From an uncultured Bacilli bacterium (GTDB lineage Bacteria; Bacillota_I; Bacilli_A; RF39; UBA660), in assembly GCA_934096265.1 (NCBI GenBank), contig CAKOLI010000007.1:1-50879 (forward strand): 50,879 nucleotides of DNA, read 5' to 3'. Positions 24,728-32,677 of the stretch are shown here, piece by piece. A program made the translations under genes and the position numbers. The notes under the pieces were generated by a model. The model was not told the origin of the DNA, did no database searches, and worked only from the letters and a program-made list of their open reading frames with translations. Within the stretch, counting starts at the first letter, position 1, and every line of letters begins with the position of its first letter.

Positions 24728-24731
24728 CTTT

Positions 24732-24962
24732 TTATTTATGCATATAAGTATATAATTTATAATTATCTAAATTAATAATATCACTAACCATATCAGAAAG
24801 CTCCAAGCCCTTATCATATGCCCATTTATATGTAGATAAATATTTAAATATATCTATATTACCTATCTCTTCTAAATAATAATACTTATATAACCTCTTC
24901 TTTATTTCAAATGCCTTAGTTAATAATATATAAATACTTCTTAATGTATAATTCTCTTTCAT
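24732..24962 (-). CDS. Small hypothetical protein
   Basis: A 76-residue, mostly helical soluble protein rich in Tyr, Leu and Lys (LRSIYILLTKAFEIKKRLY, YLSTYKWAYDKGLELSDMVS). No family is recognised. The ATG at 24962 is chosen because GGGTGG precedes it at normal spacing; an in-frame GTG nine bases upstream belongs to that site. It is followed by a bidirectional terminator and lies downstream of the nucleoside phosphorylase gene. Confidence 0.6.
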   Translation of the reverse strand: MKENYTLRSIYILLTKAFEIKKRLYKYYYLEEIGNIDIFKYLSTYKWAYDKGLELSDMVSDIINLDNYKLYTYMHK

Positions 24963-25021
24963 AATAACCACCCGATGTATTTATTATATAATGTATTTAT
25001 CTAATTAGCAATAATTTTATC

Positions 25022-26296
25022 TTATTTAATCACTTCATATATCAAAGCCTCTTCTTTAACCTTCTTAGAATCAATAGTAAGAGAAGATAACAAATCATCA
25101 AAATTATCTAATCTTTTATTAGAATGAACTATAAATACAGTATCCCCCGTACTTACATAATCATTTATATCTTTTACTATTTCTATTCCAGAAGAATAAT
25201 CTATCTTATCATCTAAATTAATACGCCCACTTCCAATAGATAAAGAATACTTACCTACCTTATAAGCATCTATATTAGTTATATATCCATTTATATAAGA
25301 AGAAACCTTATACTTATACTTAGATGTAGGAAGCAAAGAAATATCCCCATGTTGATACTCTACAAACTCATAAAATTTATTAAGAGCCTTCTTACTAGCT
25401 AAAACATCTTCTACCAAAAGCCTTGCTTCTTCTATAGATATATTTTTTGCCATACTAATTAATTGACAAGATAACTCTATGCATAACGTCCTAAGATTCC
25501 CTTCCTTATTATTAGTAAGAATATCTATTACTTCCTCTACCTCCAAAGCATTTCCCACATTATGCCCTAAAGGAACAGACATATTAGTAAGAACACACCT
25601 AACATTAACATTATGATTTCTCCCTATCTTAATCATTAAATTAGCAAGCTTAACAGCATCTTCTTTATTCTTAATCAAAGCACCTGTACCCACTTTTAAA
25701 TCAATAACAATATTCTTAGCCCCACTAGCAATCTTCTTACTCATAATAGAAGACGCAATCAAAGGAATACTTTCTACCGTTGCTGTAACATCCCTAAGAG
25801 CATATATCTTCTTATCCGCAGGAACCAAATTAGTCGTTTGACTCACAATAGCCATATGAATATCTTTTACTTCCTTAATAAACTTACTCTCACTAAGATT
25901 TACTTGGAATGATGGAATAGACTCTAACTTATCAATAGTACCTCCAGTATGTCCTAAACCCCTACCACTCATCTTAGCCATATTAATCCCTAAAGAAGCC
26001 ACGATAGGGGCTATAATCAAAGTAGTCTTATCTCCTACCCCTCCAGTAGAATGCTTATCACAACAAGGCCCCTTAACCTTACTTAAATCTATTCTATCTC
26101 CACTATTTAACATAACCTCAGTAAGATTAATAACCTCTTCCTCATCCATACCATTTATCGTAATCGCCATTAAAAGAGCACTAACTTGATAAGCCTCAAT
26201 CTCATCATTAACATACCCCATAACAAAATAATTAATTTCCTCTTTAGTAAGAACCTTACCCAATCTTTTCTTATTAATTATATCTATAATATTCAT
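25022..26296 (-). CDS. pdp: Pyrimidine-nucleoside (thymidine) phosphorylase
   Basis: Phosphorolysis of uridine, thymidine or deoxyuridine in nucleoside salvage, 424 residues. The phosphate loop is KHSTGGVGDKTTL and the family signature is SGRGLGHTGGTIDKLES. RDVTATVESIPLIASSIMSKK and LKVGTGALIKN complete the active site. A C-terminal alpha/beta hammerhead domain follows (YKYKVSSYINGYITNI). It begins two bases after scpB ends. Pdp and DeoA cannot be distinguished by reading alone. Confidence 0.93.
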   Translation of the reverse strand: MNIIDIINKKRLGKVLTKEEINYFVMGYVNDEIEAYQVSALLMAITINGMDEEEVINLTEVMLNSGDRIDLSKVKGPCCDKHSTGGVGDKTTLIIAPIVASLGINMAKMSGRGLGHTGGTIDKLESIPSFQVNLSESKFIKEVKDIHMAIVSQTTNLVPADKKIYALRDVTATVESIPLIASSIMSKKIASGAKNIVIDLKVGTGALIKNKEDAVKLANLMIKIGRNHNVNVRCVLTNMSVPLGHNVGNALEVEEVIDILTNNKEGNLRTLCIELSCQLISMAKNISIEEARLLVEDVLASKKALNKFYEFVEYQHGDISLLPTSKYKYKVSSYINGYITNIDAYKVGKYSLSIGSGRINLDDKIDYSSGIEIVKDINDYVSTGDTVFIVHSNKRLDNFDDLLSSLTIDSKKVKEEALIYEVIK

Positions 26297-26298
26297 AC

Positions 26299-26877
26299 TT
26301 ATTCCTCCCTATAATTAGATAAAAACAAATTCATCTCTTCCTTATCATTATCGTTATTCTCATCTAAACTATCTATTTTAGGTAAATCTTCCTTACTAGA
26401 TAAATTAAAATAATCTAAAAACTCATCCGTAGTCTTATATAATATCGCCCTCCCAGGCATATCACTTCTACCACATTCCTTTATTAATCCCCTTGCCACT
26501 AATCTCCTTATAGTATAAGTTGTATCTACCCCTCTTAAATTATCTATATCAAGCCTTGTTATAGGTTCATTATAAGCAATAATAGCTAAAGTCTCTAATG
26601 CCGCATTAGAAAGTGTACTGTTACCATGATCATCTAATAATTTCTTATAATACTCTTTATGCTCACTTTTAGTAGTTAACTTAAAAGTATTACCCAAATA
26701 ATTAATTCTAAGCCCCCTATCAATATTCTCATATTTATTTTTTAATGTAAGTATCAAACTCTTAGCCTCTTCCTCATTTAACTCTAATATATCCTCTACA
26801 TCTTTCAAACTAAGCCCCATATCTCCTTGAACATATAATAAACCCTCTAGTATTGCTTCCTTATTCATCTTCTTCAC
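26299..26877 (-). CDS. scpB: Segregation and condensation protein ScpB
   Basis: Kleisin-associated winged-helix subunit of the SMC-ScpA-ScpB condensin, 192 residues. It has two winged-helix domains. The conserved block ALETLAIIAYNEPITRLDI, then RGVDTTYTIRRLVARGLIKE and GRAILYKTTDEFLDYF is diagnostic. It overlaps scpA by 17 bases, the usual gene pair. Confidence 0.95.
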   Translation of the reverse strand: MKKMNKEAILEGLLYVQGDMGLSLKDVEDILELNEEEAKSLILTLKNKYENIDRGLRINYLGNTFKLTTKSEHKEYYKKLLDDHGNSTLSNAALETLAIIAYNEPITRLDIDNLRGVDTTYTIRRLVARGLIKECGRSDMPGRAILYKTTDEFLDYFNLSSKEDLPKIDSLDENNDNDKEEMNLFLSNYREE

Positions 26878-27607
26878 TTCCTCTTAACTTTAATGTAATC
26901 TCTTCAAAATTATTACTTTGATTAATAGTTAACTCCTTATTCTTAGCCATATCTAATATAGATAAAAACGTTACTATTACATAATCTTTATTAAAATTAT
27001 CAAATAACTCCCTAAATTTAACTTGCTTCCTAATAGTAAGCAAGCCCCTTATCTCTGATGTCCTTTTCTTGATACTATATTCCTTAGTAGCTACTTTAGT
27101 AGTAATAGGCTTTTCCATATTCTTTCTCTTTAAAAACTCCATAAACGCATTATATAACGAATTAGCATCATATCCAAGCTCATTTGTTAATACCGTTTCT
27201 GTATAATTATGCCTATTCTCTGGCGATTTAATAAATATCTCACTTCTTGTATCCTCTAAATCTCTAAAAGTACTAGTTATATTCTTATACTTTTCATACT
27301 CTAACAACCTCTCTATTAATTTCTCTTTAGTATTAGCATTATCTACCTCTTCATCTTCCTCTAAAACAGTATTACTTGTATTTGGTAAAAGAGAAATAGA
27401 CTTTATCTCTAATAACTCTGAAGCCATTACTAAATAAGCAGAAGCAACATCTATATTTAACTCCTCCATCTTATTTATATAATCTAAGTATTGCTTAGTA
27501 ATCTTATCTATATCTATATCTATAATCTTTATATTATCCTTTTTAATTAAATGTAATAATAAATCAAGTGGCCCCTCAAAGGCATCTATTTTAATACTGT
27601 AATCCAT
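26861..27607 (-). CDS. scpA: Segregation and condensation protein ScpA (kleisin)
   Basis: Kleisin subunit bridging the SMC heads, 248 residues. The N-terminus KIDAFEGPLDLLLHLIKKDN is the family signature. Helices DIDIDKITKQYLDYINKM and SAYLVMASELLEIKS follow. The C-terminal winged helix includes FRELFDNFNKDYVIVTFLSIL and the LAKNKEL-type end. The ATG at 27607 is preferred; an in-frame GTG nine bases upstream is part of the GGGTGA ribosome binding site. Confidence 0.94.
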   Translation of the reverse strand: MDYSIKIDAFEGPLDLLLHLIKKDNIKIIDIDIDKITKQYLDYINKMEELNIDVASAYLVMASELLEIKSISLLPNTSNTVLEEDEEVDNANTKEKLIERLLEYEKYKNITSTFRDLEDTRSEIFIKSPENRHNYTETVLTNELGYDANSLYNAFMEFLKRKNMEKPITTKVATKEYSIKKRTSEIRGLLTIRKQVKFRELFDNFNKDYVIVTFLSILDMAKNKELTINQSNNFEEITLKLRGSEEDE

Positions 27608-27697
27608 ATAAGTCACCCATTACTTTCTCTTATATCCAATATAATTATACCACGTAGAATCCAAATTAGTAAATAAATTCAAGATATAAATTGGAAA

Positions 27698-28155
27698 CTA
27701 ACTTCTAAGTAAGTTAATTTCTTCTAAAGATAATCCCGTAGGTTTCATGATAATATCTGTATCAATTCTTCTTTTTCTTTAGCATCTACTATTTTATCAC
27801 TATCTACTACATTATCTAATCTATGATACTTATCCTTCTTATGTTTTACTTCCATATTGTTTGATAACTTAACTATATCACTTTCATTAATTACAATATC
27901 TAAAGATAACACTTCAATTAAGAAAAAAGCAATAAATTTATTATTATTACTAAATACATAGTCAAAACATTTTTCTCTAATACATGGAATAACATCATCA
28001 TGCCCCTTCATCTCTTTAACACTATAAGAAAATACATCCTCTTCTACCTTCAAAAACTCACCTTCCTTCCTAAAAACACTATAATAAATATTTCCTATTA
28101 ATGCAAGCATGCTAAAACTAAATTTTAGTATGCGTTTTTCATACCAAAATTGCAA
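27698..28155 (-). pseudogene. Decayed PD-(D/E)XK nuclease/transposase-type (Rpn-like) gene
   Basis: One frame gives 136 residues including IREKCFDYVFSNNNKF, FFLIEVLSLDIVINESDI and DKYHRLDNVV. This resembles the start of Rpn/PD-(D/E)XK transposase-like proteins (about 300 aa) just before the catalytic D-ExQ block. It ends at a TGA. In a shifted frame the DNA continues RIDTDIIMKPTGLSLEEINL and stops at 27698, which resembles the usual C-terminus of these proteins. The catalytic middle is missing, so I read this as an internal deletion plus frameshift. The first 20 or so residues overlap a palindrome at 28107-28133 and may not be original. Confidence 0.55.
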
Positions 28156-28353
28156 AAAAAAATACTAAAATTTATACTTTGGTAGTGTTTTTATATACTA
28201 AAACTAGCATAAAAAAAGTAATTTTTTTGTAAAATTACCGTAATTTTTTTAAAATCTCTTCTAAATTAAGAAAAAAAGTTAGTATATATTTAAAAATAAT
28301 TCTACTATTATTTTTCTAAATTATATGCTATACTAAAATTAAGGAGAAGATGT

Positions 28354-28656
28354 ATGAAAAAATTTACAATGAGAGATGATGATTTTATTTGTGAGAATTG
28401 CCATAAAAACGTAACAAAATTAGGCTATACCGCTCGTGACCACTGCCCATATTGCTTATACTCTAAACATGTTGATATTAACCCAGGAGATAGAGAAAAT
28501 GAATGCTGTGGCATGCTAGAACCTATTGGCATTGAAAAATTTAAAAACACCTATAAAATTATTTATAAGTGTCAAAAATGCCATCAAATACATAAAAATA
28601 TTATTTCAAATGATGATAACTTTGAAAAAATAATTAATCTATCAATTCAAGATTAA
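28354..28656 (+). CDS. RNHCP-domain zinc-ribbon protein
   Basis: A 100-residue protein with DFICENCHKNV, then TARDHCPYCLYSKHVDIN and PGDRENECCGMLEPIG, then YKCQKCHQIHKN. These are two CxxC-type zinc sites around the block that names the RNHCP family (here ARDHCP). Its function is not established. AAGGAGAAG precedes the ATG. It is the only plus-strand gene between the Cys-rich 12.9-kb region and the window end that is not a shadow. Its last codons lie in a bidirectional terminator shared with the convergent gene. Confidence 0.9.
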   Translation: MKKFTMRDDDFICENCHKNVTKLGYTARDHCPYCLYSKHVDINPGDRENECCGMLEPIGIEKFKNTYKIIYKCQKCHQIHKNIISNDDNFEKIINLSIQD

Positions 28657-28664
28657 TTATTTTT
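28626..28664. terminator. Bidirectional terminator containing two stop codons
   Basis: AAAAATAATTAATC (28626-28639) pairs perfectly with GATTAATTATTTTT (28651-28664) around an 11-base loop. The right arm contains both the TAA of the RNHCP gene (28654-28656) and the stop of the opposing gene (28653-28655). Confidence 0.75.
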
Positions 28665-29303
28665 TATATTCTTAATAAAATCTGATAAAACAGGTAATAT
28701 CAAAATAAAGATAAAGATAATTGCCACCATTAAAATAAACACTTGAGTATCCTTAGATAACTTAATATTTAACTTCTTCTTCTTTGGCACATCTTCCATA
28801 TTACTAATATATGTCGTTGTCGTTTCCGTTACTTTATCATATATTGGCTCTTCCTTATAAAACCTCTCCGTAACATCCAATTTGTCGTTATTTGGCATAC
28901 TATCAACCACAATATTATTTTGTACGTTATTTACTGGAGGTATCATAACACTAGAAGAATTAACCGTACTTTGATTATTAAAATTATTATTAGATGGATT
29001 ATTTACTGGAGGAGTTACCGAAGGAGCAGGATTTACCATTTGAGTAGGCGCTTGTTCACTAGAAGGTATATTAGATACCCCCTCACTAGCACTCTTCATA
29101 AGCCCATTAATCCCCATATTATTAGAAATACCTCCATTGTTATCAATATTTACCTTAGTAGCATCAAAAACATTCATATTAGGTTGATTTAAAGCCGTAT
29201 TTAAATTAGTAGTGGCCCTATATGGCTTAACATCTGAATACTCTTGAGTCTTCATCTCATAATTATCATTAAACTGTTTTAACAACTTTTCTCTCTCATT
29301 CAT
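28653..29303 (-). CDS. Tail-anchored Asn/Pro-rich hypothetical protein
   Basis: A 216-residue protein with a charged N-terminus (MNEREKLLKQFNDNYEMKTQ) and a long Asn/Pro/Ser/Val-rich disordered middle. A Lys-rich segment (KKKKLNIKLSKDTQ) is followed by one membrane helix at about 190-208 and the tail SDFIKNIKNN. With no signal peptide it should be anchored by its C-terminus with the bulk in the cytoplasm. No family is recognised. The next gene upstream is a second Asn-rich membrane protein of opposite topology. Confidence 0.7.
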   Translation of the reverse strand: MNEREKLLKQFNDNYEMKTQEYSDVKPYRATTNLNTALNQPNMNVFDATKVNIDNNGGISNNMGINGLMKSASEGVSNIPSSEQAPTQMVNPAPSVTPPVNNPSNNNFNNQSTVNSSSVMIPPVNNVQNNIVVDSMPNNDKLDVTERFYKEEPIYDKVTETTTTYISNMEDVPKKKKLNIKLSKDTQVFILMVAIIFIFILILPVLSDFIKNIKNN

Positions 29304-29334
29304 ATTATCACTCTATTCTATCTATATAAGGATA

Positions 29335-29364
29335 AAATTATAACCTATTATTAGGTTATAATTT
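29335..29364 (-). terminator. Terminator containing the final codons of the 447-residue gene
   Basis: AAATTATAACCTA and TAGGTTATAATTT form a perfect 13-bp stem with a 4-base loop. On the minus strand the left arm encodes the last Lys and Leu and the TAA stop, and the right arm ends in TTTT. Confidence 0.75.
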
Positions 29365-30699
29365 CCATAAATCATCATCAATTTTATCCGCAGTATTTAC
29401 ATTCGCACTATTATTAACTACACTATTAGTATTATCTGCTATAACATCAGCATCCCTAACATTATTATTTTCATTAGGTATTATTATATTTGGAATATTA
29501 CTTACACTATCAGTATTAGTATTAACAACATTAGCAAAATTATTAGTATTAACATTAGCATTAGCATTATCGTTATTAACGTTTATCTCTTGACTAGGAA
29601 TACTTATTTGAGAATCTCCTACGATATTATTAGTAGATTGAACAGTACTTTCTACATTACTTACACCACTAATAGGACTAACAGGAACTTTCACGCTAGG
29701 TATATTAGGCATAACACTAGGAATAACTTGCTTATTATCTTCTACAATATTTGGAATATTAACTGGTGCATCATTTTTTGGTACATCAACAACATTAGTA
29801 TTTACACTCTCACTAACAGCATTATTAATAGCACTTACGGTAGATACTACTTCTTCTCTTGGCATATTAAATGCCATATTATTTGTTGGAGCATCTTCTT
29901 TTTTGATTGCTACTTCTTCATTTTGATTAACTTGATTTACATAAGCATTTTCTATTGATGCTGGTGTACTATAATTAGTATCGGCCTCAGGTACAATCCT
30001 AAACATAGCATCACTATTCAAAGTATTATTAACATTACTATCAGCACTCTCATTATTTATTGGCATACTAGACTCAACACTAGGTACTTCTCTTGCAACA
30101 TTATTAACTGTATTAATAGGTGAACTATTTGCAATATTACTAATTATATTACCAGTATTTTGAGTATTAATCTCTGGTGCAACAGGTGCTACCACTTCAC
30201 TTACATTAGGTGTATTACTAACATTTACAGCATTTTGATTTAGAAGCTGTGAATTTACTTGCATTGGTCTACTACCCACATTAGTACTTAAATTATTGTC
30301 CATATTATTTACAGATTGTGTTTGATTAACAACACCAGTATTAACTGTATCTATTTGTGGTGCTACCACTTCACTTACATTAGGTGTATTACTAACATCT
30401 ACAGCATTTTGATTTAGAAGCTGTGGATTTACTTGCATTGTTCTATTACCCATATCAGCATTTAAATTATTATCTATATTATTTACTGCTTGATTTATAG
30501 GTTGTGTCTGATTAATCACACCAGTATTAACTGCATCCACTTGAGGTACAACATTACTTTCATTATGAGCTTGCACTTGAGCCTTCTTCTTTTTCTTATC
30601 CCTTCTATCAGCTAAATAACCAATAATCGTGATTATCAGTACCACTGCCACTACCAATAACCAAATATAATTTGTCTCTAAAAATTCAAAAAATGTCAT
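29356..30699 (-). CDS. N-terminally anchored, repetitive Asn/Val-rich protein
   Basis: A 447-residue protein. One membrane helix at about 12-30 (WLLVVAVVLIITIIGYLA) is followed by a basic stop (DRRDKKKKKAQ). About 400 residues of low-complexity Asn/Val/Thr/Pro sequence follow. Positions about 50-170 contain two diverged copies of a unit of about 60 residues. Shared motifs are NTGV(I/V)NQTQ, QLLNQNAV and SNTPNVSEVVAP. The positive-inside rule suggests a cytoplasmic tail. It resembles division or envelope scaffolds only in layout. It sits immediately downstream of ezrA on the same strand. Confidence 0.7.
   Translation of the reverse strand: MTFFEFLETNYIWLLVVAVVLIITIIGYLADRRDKKKKKAQVQAHNESNVVPQVDAVNTGVINQTQPINQAVNNIDNNLNADMGNRTMQVNPQLLNQNAVDVSNTPNVSEVVAPQIDTVNTGVVNQTQSVNNMDNNLSTNVGSRPMQVNSQLLNQNAVNVSNTPNVSEVVAPVAPEINTQNTGNIISNIANSSPINTVNNVAREVPSVESSMPINNESADSNVNNTLNSDAMFRIVPEADTNYSTPASIENAYVNQVNQNEEVAIKKEDAPTNNMAFNMPREEVVSTVSAINNAVSESVNTNVVDVPKNDAPVNIPNIVEDNKQVIPSVMPNIPSVKVPVSPISGVSNVESTVQSTNNIVGDSQISIPSQEINVNNDNANANVNTNNFANVVNTNTDSVSNIPNIIIPNENNNVRDADVIADNTNSVVNNSANVNTADKIDDDLWKL
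30170..30540. repeat. Two diverged tandem repeats of about 180 bp within the 447-residue gene
   Basis: The sequence CACTTCACTTACATTAGGTG occurs near 30189 and again near 30366. Surrounding matches (ATTTAGAAGCTGTG, TTTACTTGCATTG) keep the same offset of about 177-180 bases. This indicates an in-frame internal duplication of about 60 codons. Confidence 0.7.
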
Positions 30700-30777
30700 A
30701 TGACTTCCTCCCTCATTACTCTATATTTAGAATATCATAAAAATAAACAAAAAGCAAGAAAAAACACATAGAAATTA

Positions 30778-30798
30778 AAAAAAGTGGCAATCCACTTT
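30778..30798 (-). terminator. Terminator of ezrA, stop codon in the stem
   Basis: On the minus strand AAAGTGG, loop ATTG, CCACTTT and further T residues. The first two A residues of the stem belong to the ezrA TAA stop (30797-30799). Confidence 0.8.
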
Positions 30799-32497
30799 AA
30801 TTACTAAACCTATTTCTTACATTAAAATCTATTTTCTCAATCGCACCTATTGAAGTCGTAAATGACTCCTTATACATACCCTTTTGAAACATCTTCTCCG
30901 CCTTATTTAAAGCCTCATCAATCGCAGGATAATTACTCCTATACCTATTTCCATATATAATAGCATTCTCTGCATAAGAAGCCATCTCTATCATATCATT
31001 TGTCTTATTATATATCTTAAATACCAAATCCCTAGCAGTATCTACCCTTATATTCAAAATCTTAATTACAATAGGTTTCTTATCAAGTTCCCTAATTATC
31101 TCACGTATCGCCGCGCCTGCTTCCTTTAACTCAACAAAATAACTATCCGGTATAAATGGAAACTTAAAATCCTTAAGACGCATCTTAGCTTGTTTAAGCA
31201 ACTTCTCAATAGACTGAAGCTGTTCCTTAGCCCTAAACTCATCATCTTGCATACTAGTAATAGAACGTAACCTATACTCCAAATCATCCTCTAACCTATT
31301 TAACTTATTAGCAAGACCATCTAACTCATCCTCTAACTTAGAATATGCAAAAGTCTTACCCTTACTATGCTCTAACAAAGTCTTAAAATCCTTATTCAAA
31401 GTCTCTAAATTCTCATTAATAGTATTAAACTTACCAATATCTTCCTCATTCAAATCATAAGTTAACTTAATATCATCTATACTAAGATAAATATTATACA
31501 TCATCTTATTAACCTTATCTATCTTCTTCTTAAATATCTTACTATTTTCTAAGAATATATCCTTACACTCTTTCTCCCTATCAAAATCCTTAAATAAACC
31601 ATCCAAATATTCACTAATAGTCCTAAGCTCAACAAGAGCATTCTCCGTATTCAACATCTTAGCATTATCCATAATCAAAGTAATCTTACTACTTATCTCT
31701 TTCATATTATATTCAATATTCAAATAATCAAGTGGATACCCATCCCTAATCATCCTAGAATAATACACCGATATATCATCTATCTTCTTAGGAATTAATA
31801 TACGTGCCATAAGAACAATATTAGGAATATCATCTAATAACAACTTCATATTATTAATCAAACCCTCTATATTAATAACAATCTTCTCTACCAAGACATA
31901 ATCATTATTCTCCATCGCACTCTCAAAATCATTAAACCTCTTATCAATACTTTCAAACTGCAACTCTATAGACTCAGTTACCTCCCCAAAATCCTTCTTC
32001 GTCCTATCAAACTTATTAAGCAGCTCCCTATACATTACCTTTAACTTAGTAATAACACTCCTATTTCTCTCTTCAGAAGTCGTAATTATCTTAATCTCAT
32101 CTAACAAACTATTCGACTTCCTCTTAAGCTCATCTATCTCTATCTCAATATTAGCTATCTTCTTCAAAGCATTATTATACTCTTTCCTATTTAAAAGAAA
32201 ATCTACCTCCGCGATTTGATCAGATAACTTAGGAACCCTCTCATCCTTAATCAACTTAAACGTCGTATCCCATTCATTCAACTTTTCCTTCAAATTATCC
32301 GTCTTAACCAAATTTCTAACCTTAGAAATTTCACTTAAAATTGGAACACCCACAATTAAATTTTTCTCACGATCAAGACTCTCTACTTCCTTTTTATACT
32401 TATTAGCCTTAATCTTTTTAATTATCAAAAGTGTAGAAACCACTATTATAACTGCAAAAATAATAGTAGTAATCGTAATGAGTAACATATTATCCAT
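30797..32497 (-). CDS. ezrA: Septation ring formation regulator EzrA
   Basis: A 566-residue membrane-anchored division protein that interacts with FtsZ and spatially restricts Z-ring assembly. An N-terminal helix (LLITITTIIFAVIIVVSTLLI) places the rest in the cytoplasm. Long spectrin-like coiled coils fill the remainder, with the family blocks LNEWDTTFKLIKDERVPKL and LNRKEYNNALKKIANIEIEI, and RYRSNYPAIDEALNKAEKMF near the end. The ATG at 32497 follows AGGTGAT; a GTG nine bases upstream is in frame but part of that site. Confidence 0.92.
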   Translation of the reverse strand: MDNMLLITITTIIFAVIIVVSTLLIIKKIKANKYKKEVESLDREKNLIVGVPILSEISKVRNLVKTDNLKEKLNEWDTTFKLIKDERVPKLSDQIAEVDFLLNRKEYNNALKKIANIEIEIDELKRKSNSLLDEIKIITTSEERNRSVITKLKVMYRELLNKFDRTKKDFGEVTESIELQFESIDKRFNDFESAMENNDYVLVEKIVINIEGLINNMKLLLDDIPNIVLMARILIPKKIDDISVYYSRMIRDGYPLDYLNIEYNMKEISSKITLIMDNAKMLNTENALVELRTISEYLDGLFKDFDREKECKDIFLENSKIFKKKIDKVNKMMYNIYLSIDDIKLTYDLNEEDIGKFNTINENLETLNKDFKTLLEHSKGKTFAYSKLEDELDGLANKLNRLEDDLEYRLRSITSMQDDEFRAKEQLQSIEKLLKQAKMRLKDFKFPFIPDSYFVELKEAGAAIREIIRELDKKPIVIKILNIRVDTARDLVFKIYNKTNDMIEMASYAENAIIYGNRYRSNYPAIDEALNKAEKMFQKGMYKESFTTSIGAIEKIDFNVRNRFSN

Positions 32498-32644
32498 AAA
32501 TATCACCTACATCTACATACAGTACTTTTATTTTATCACAAAATCAGACATATTTATACATTTTTATAAAAAATAAATACAAAAAATTATATATATGTCT
32601 ACTTACTATAGAAGTATGCTATTTAGATATTTATTATTACAAAG

Positions 32645-32677
32645 AAAAAAGTAAACAAATTAAATTAACCTGTTTAC
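32645..32677 (-). terminator. Terminator of the large surface-protein gene, stop codon in the stem
   Basis: On the minus strand GTAAACA (including the TAA stop), a 13-base loop, TGTTTAC and TTTTTT. Coordinates of the arms are 32671-32677 and 32651-32657. Confidence 0.75.
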
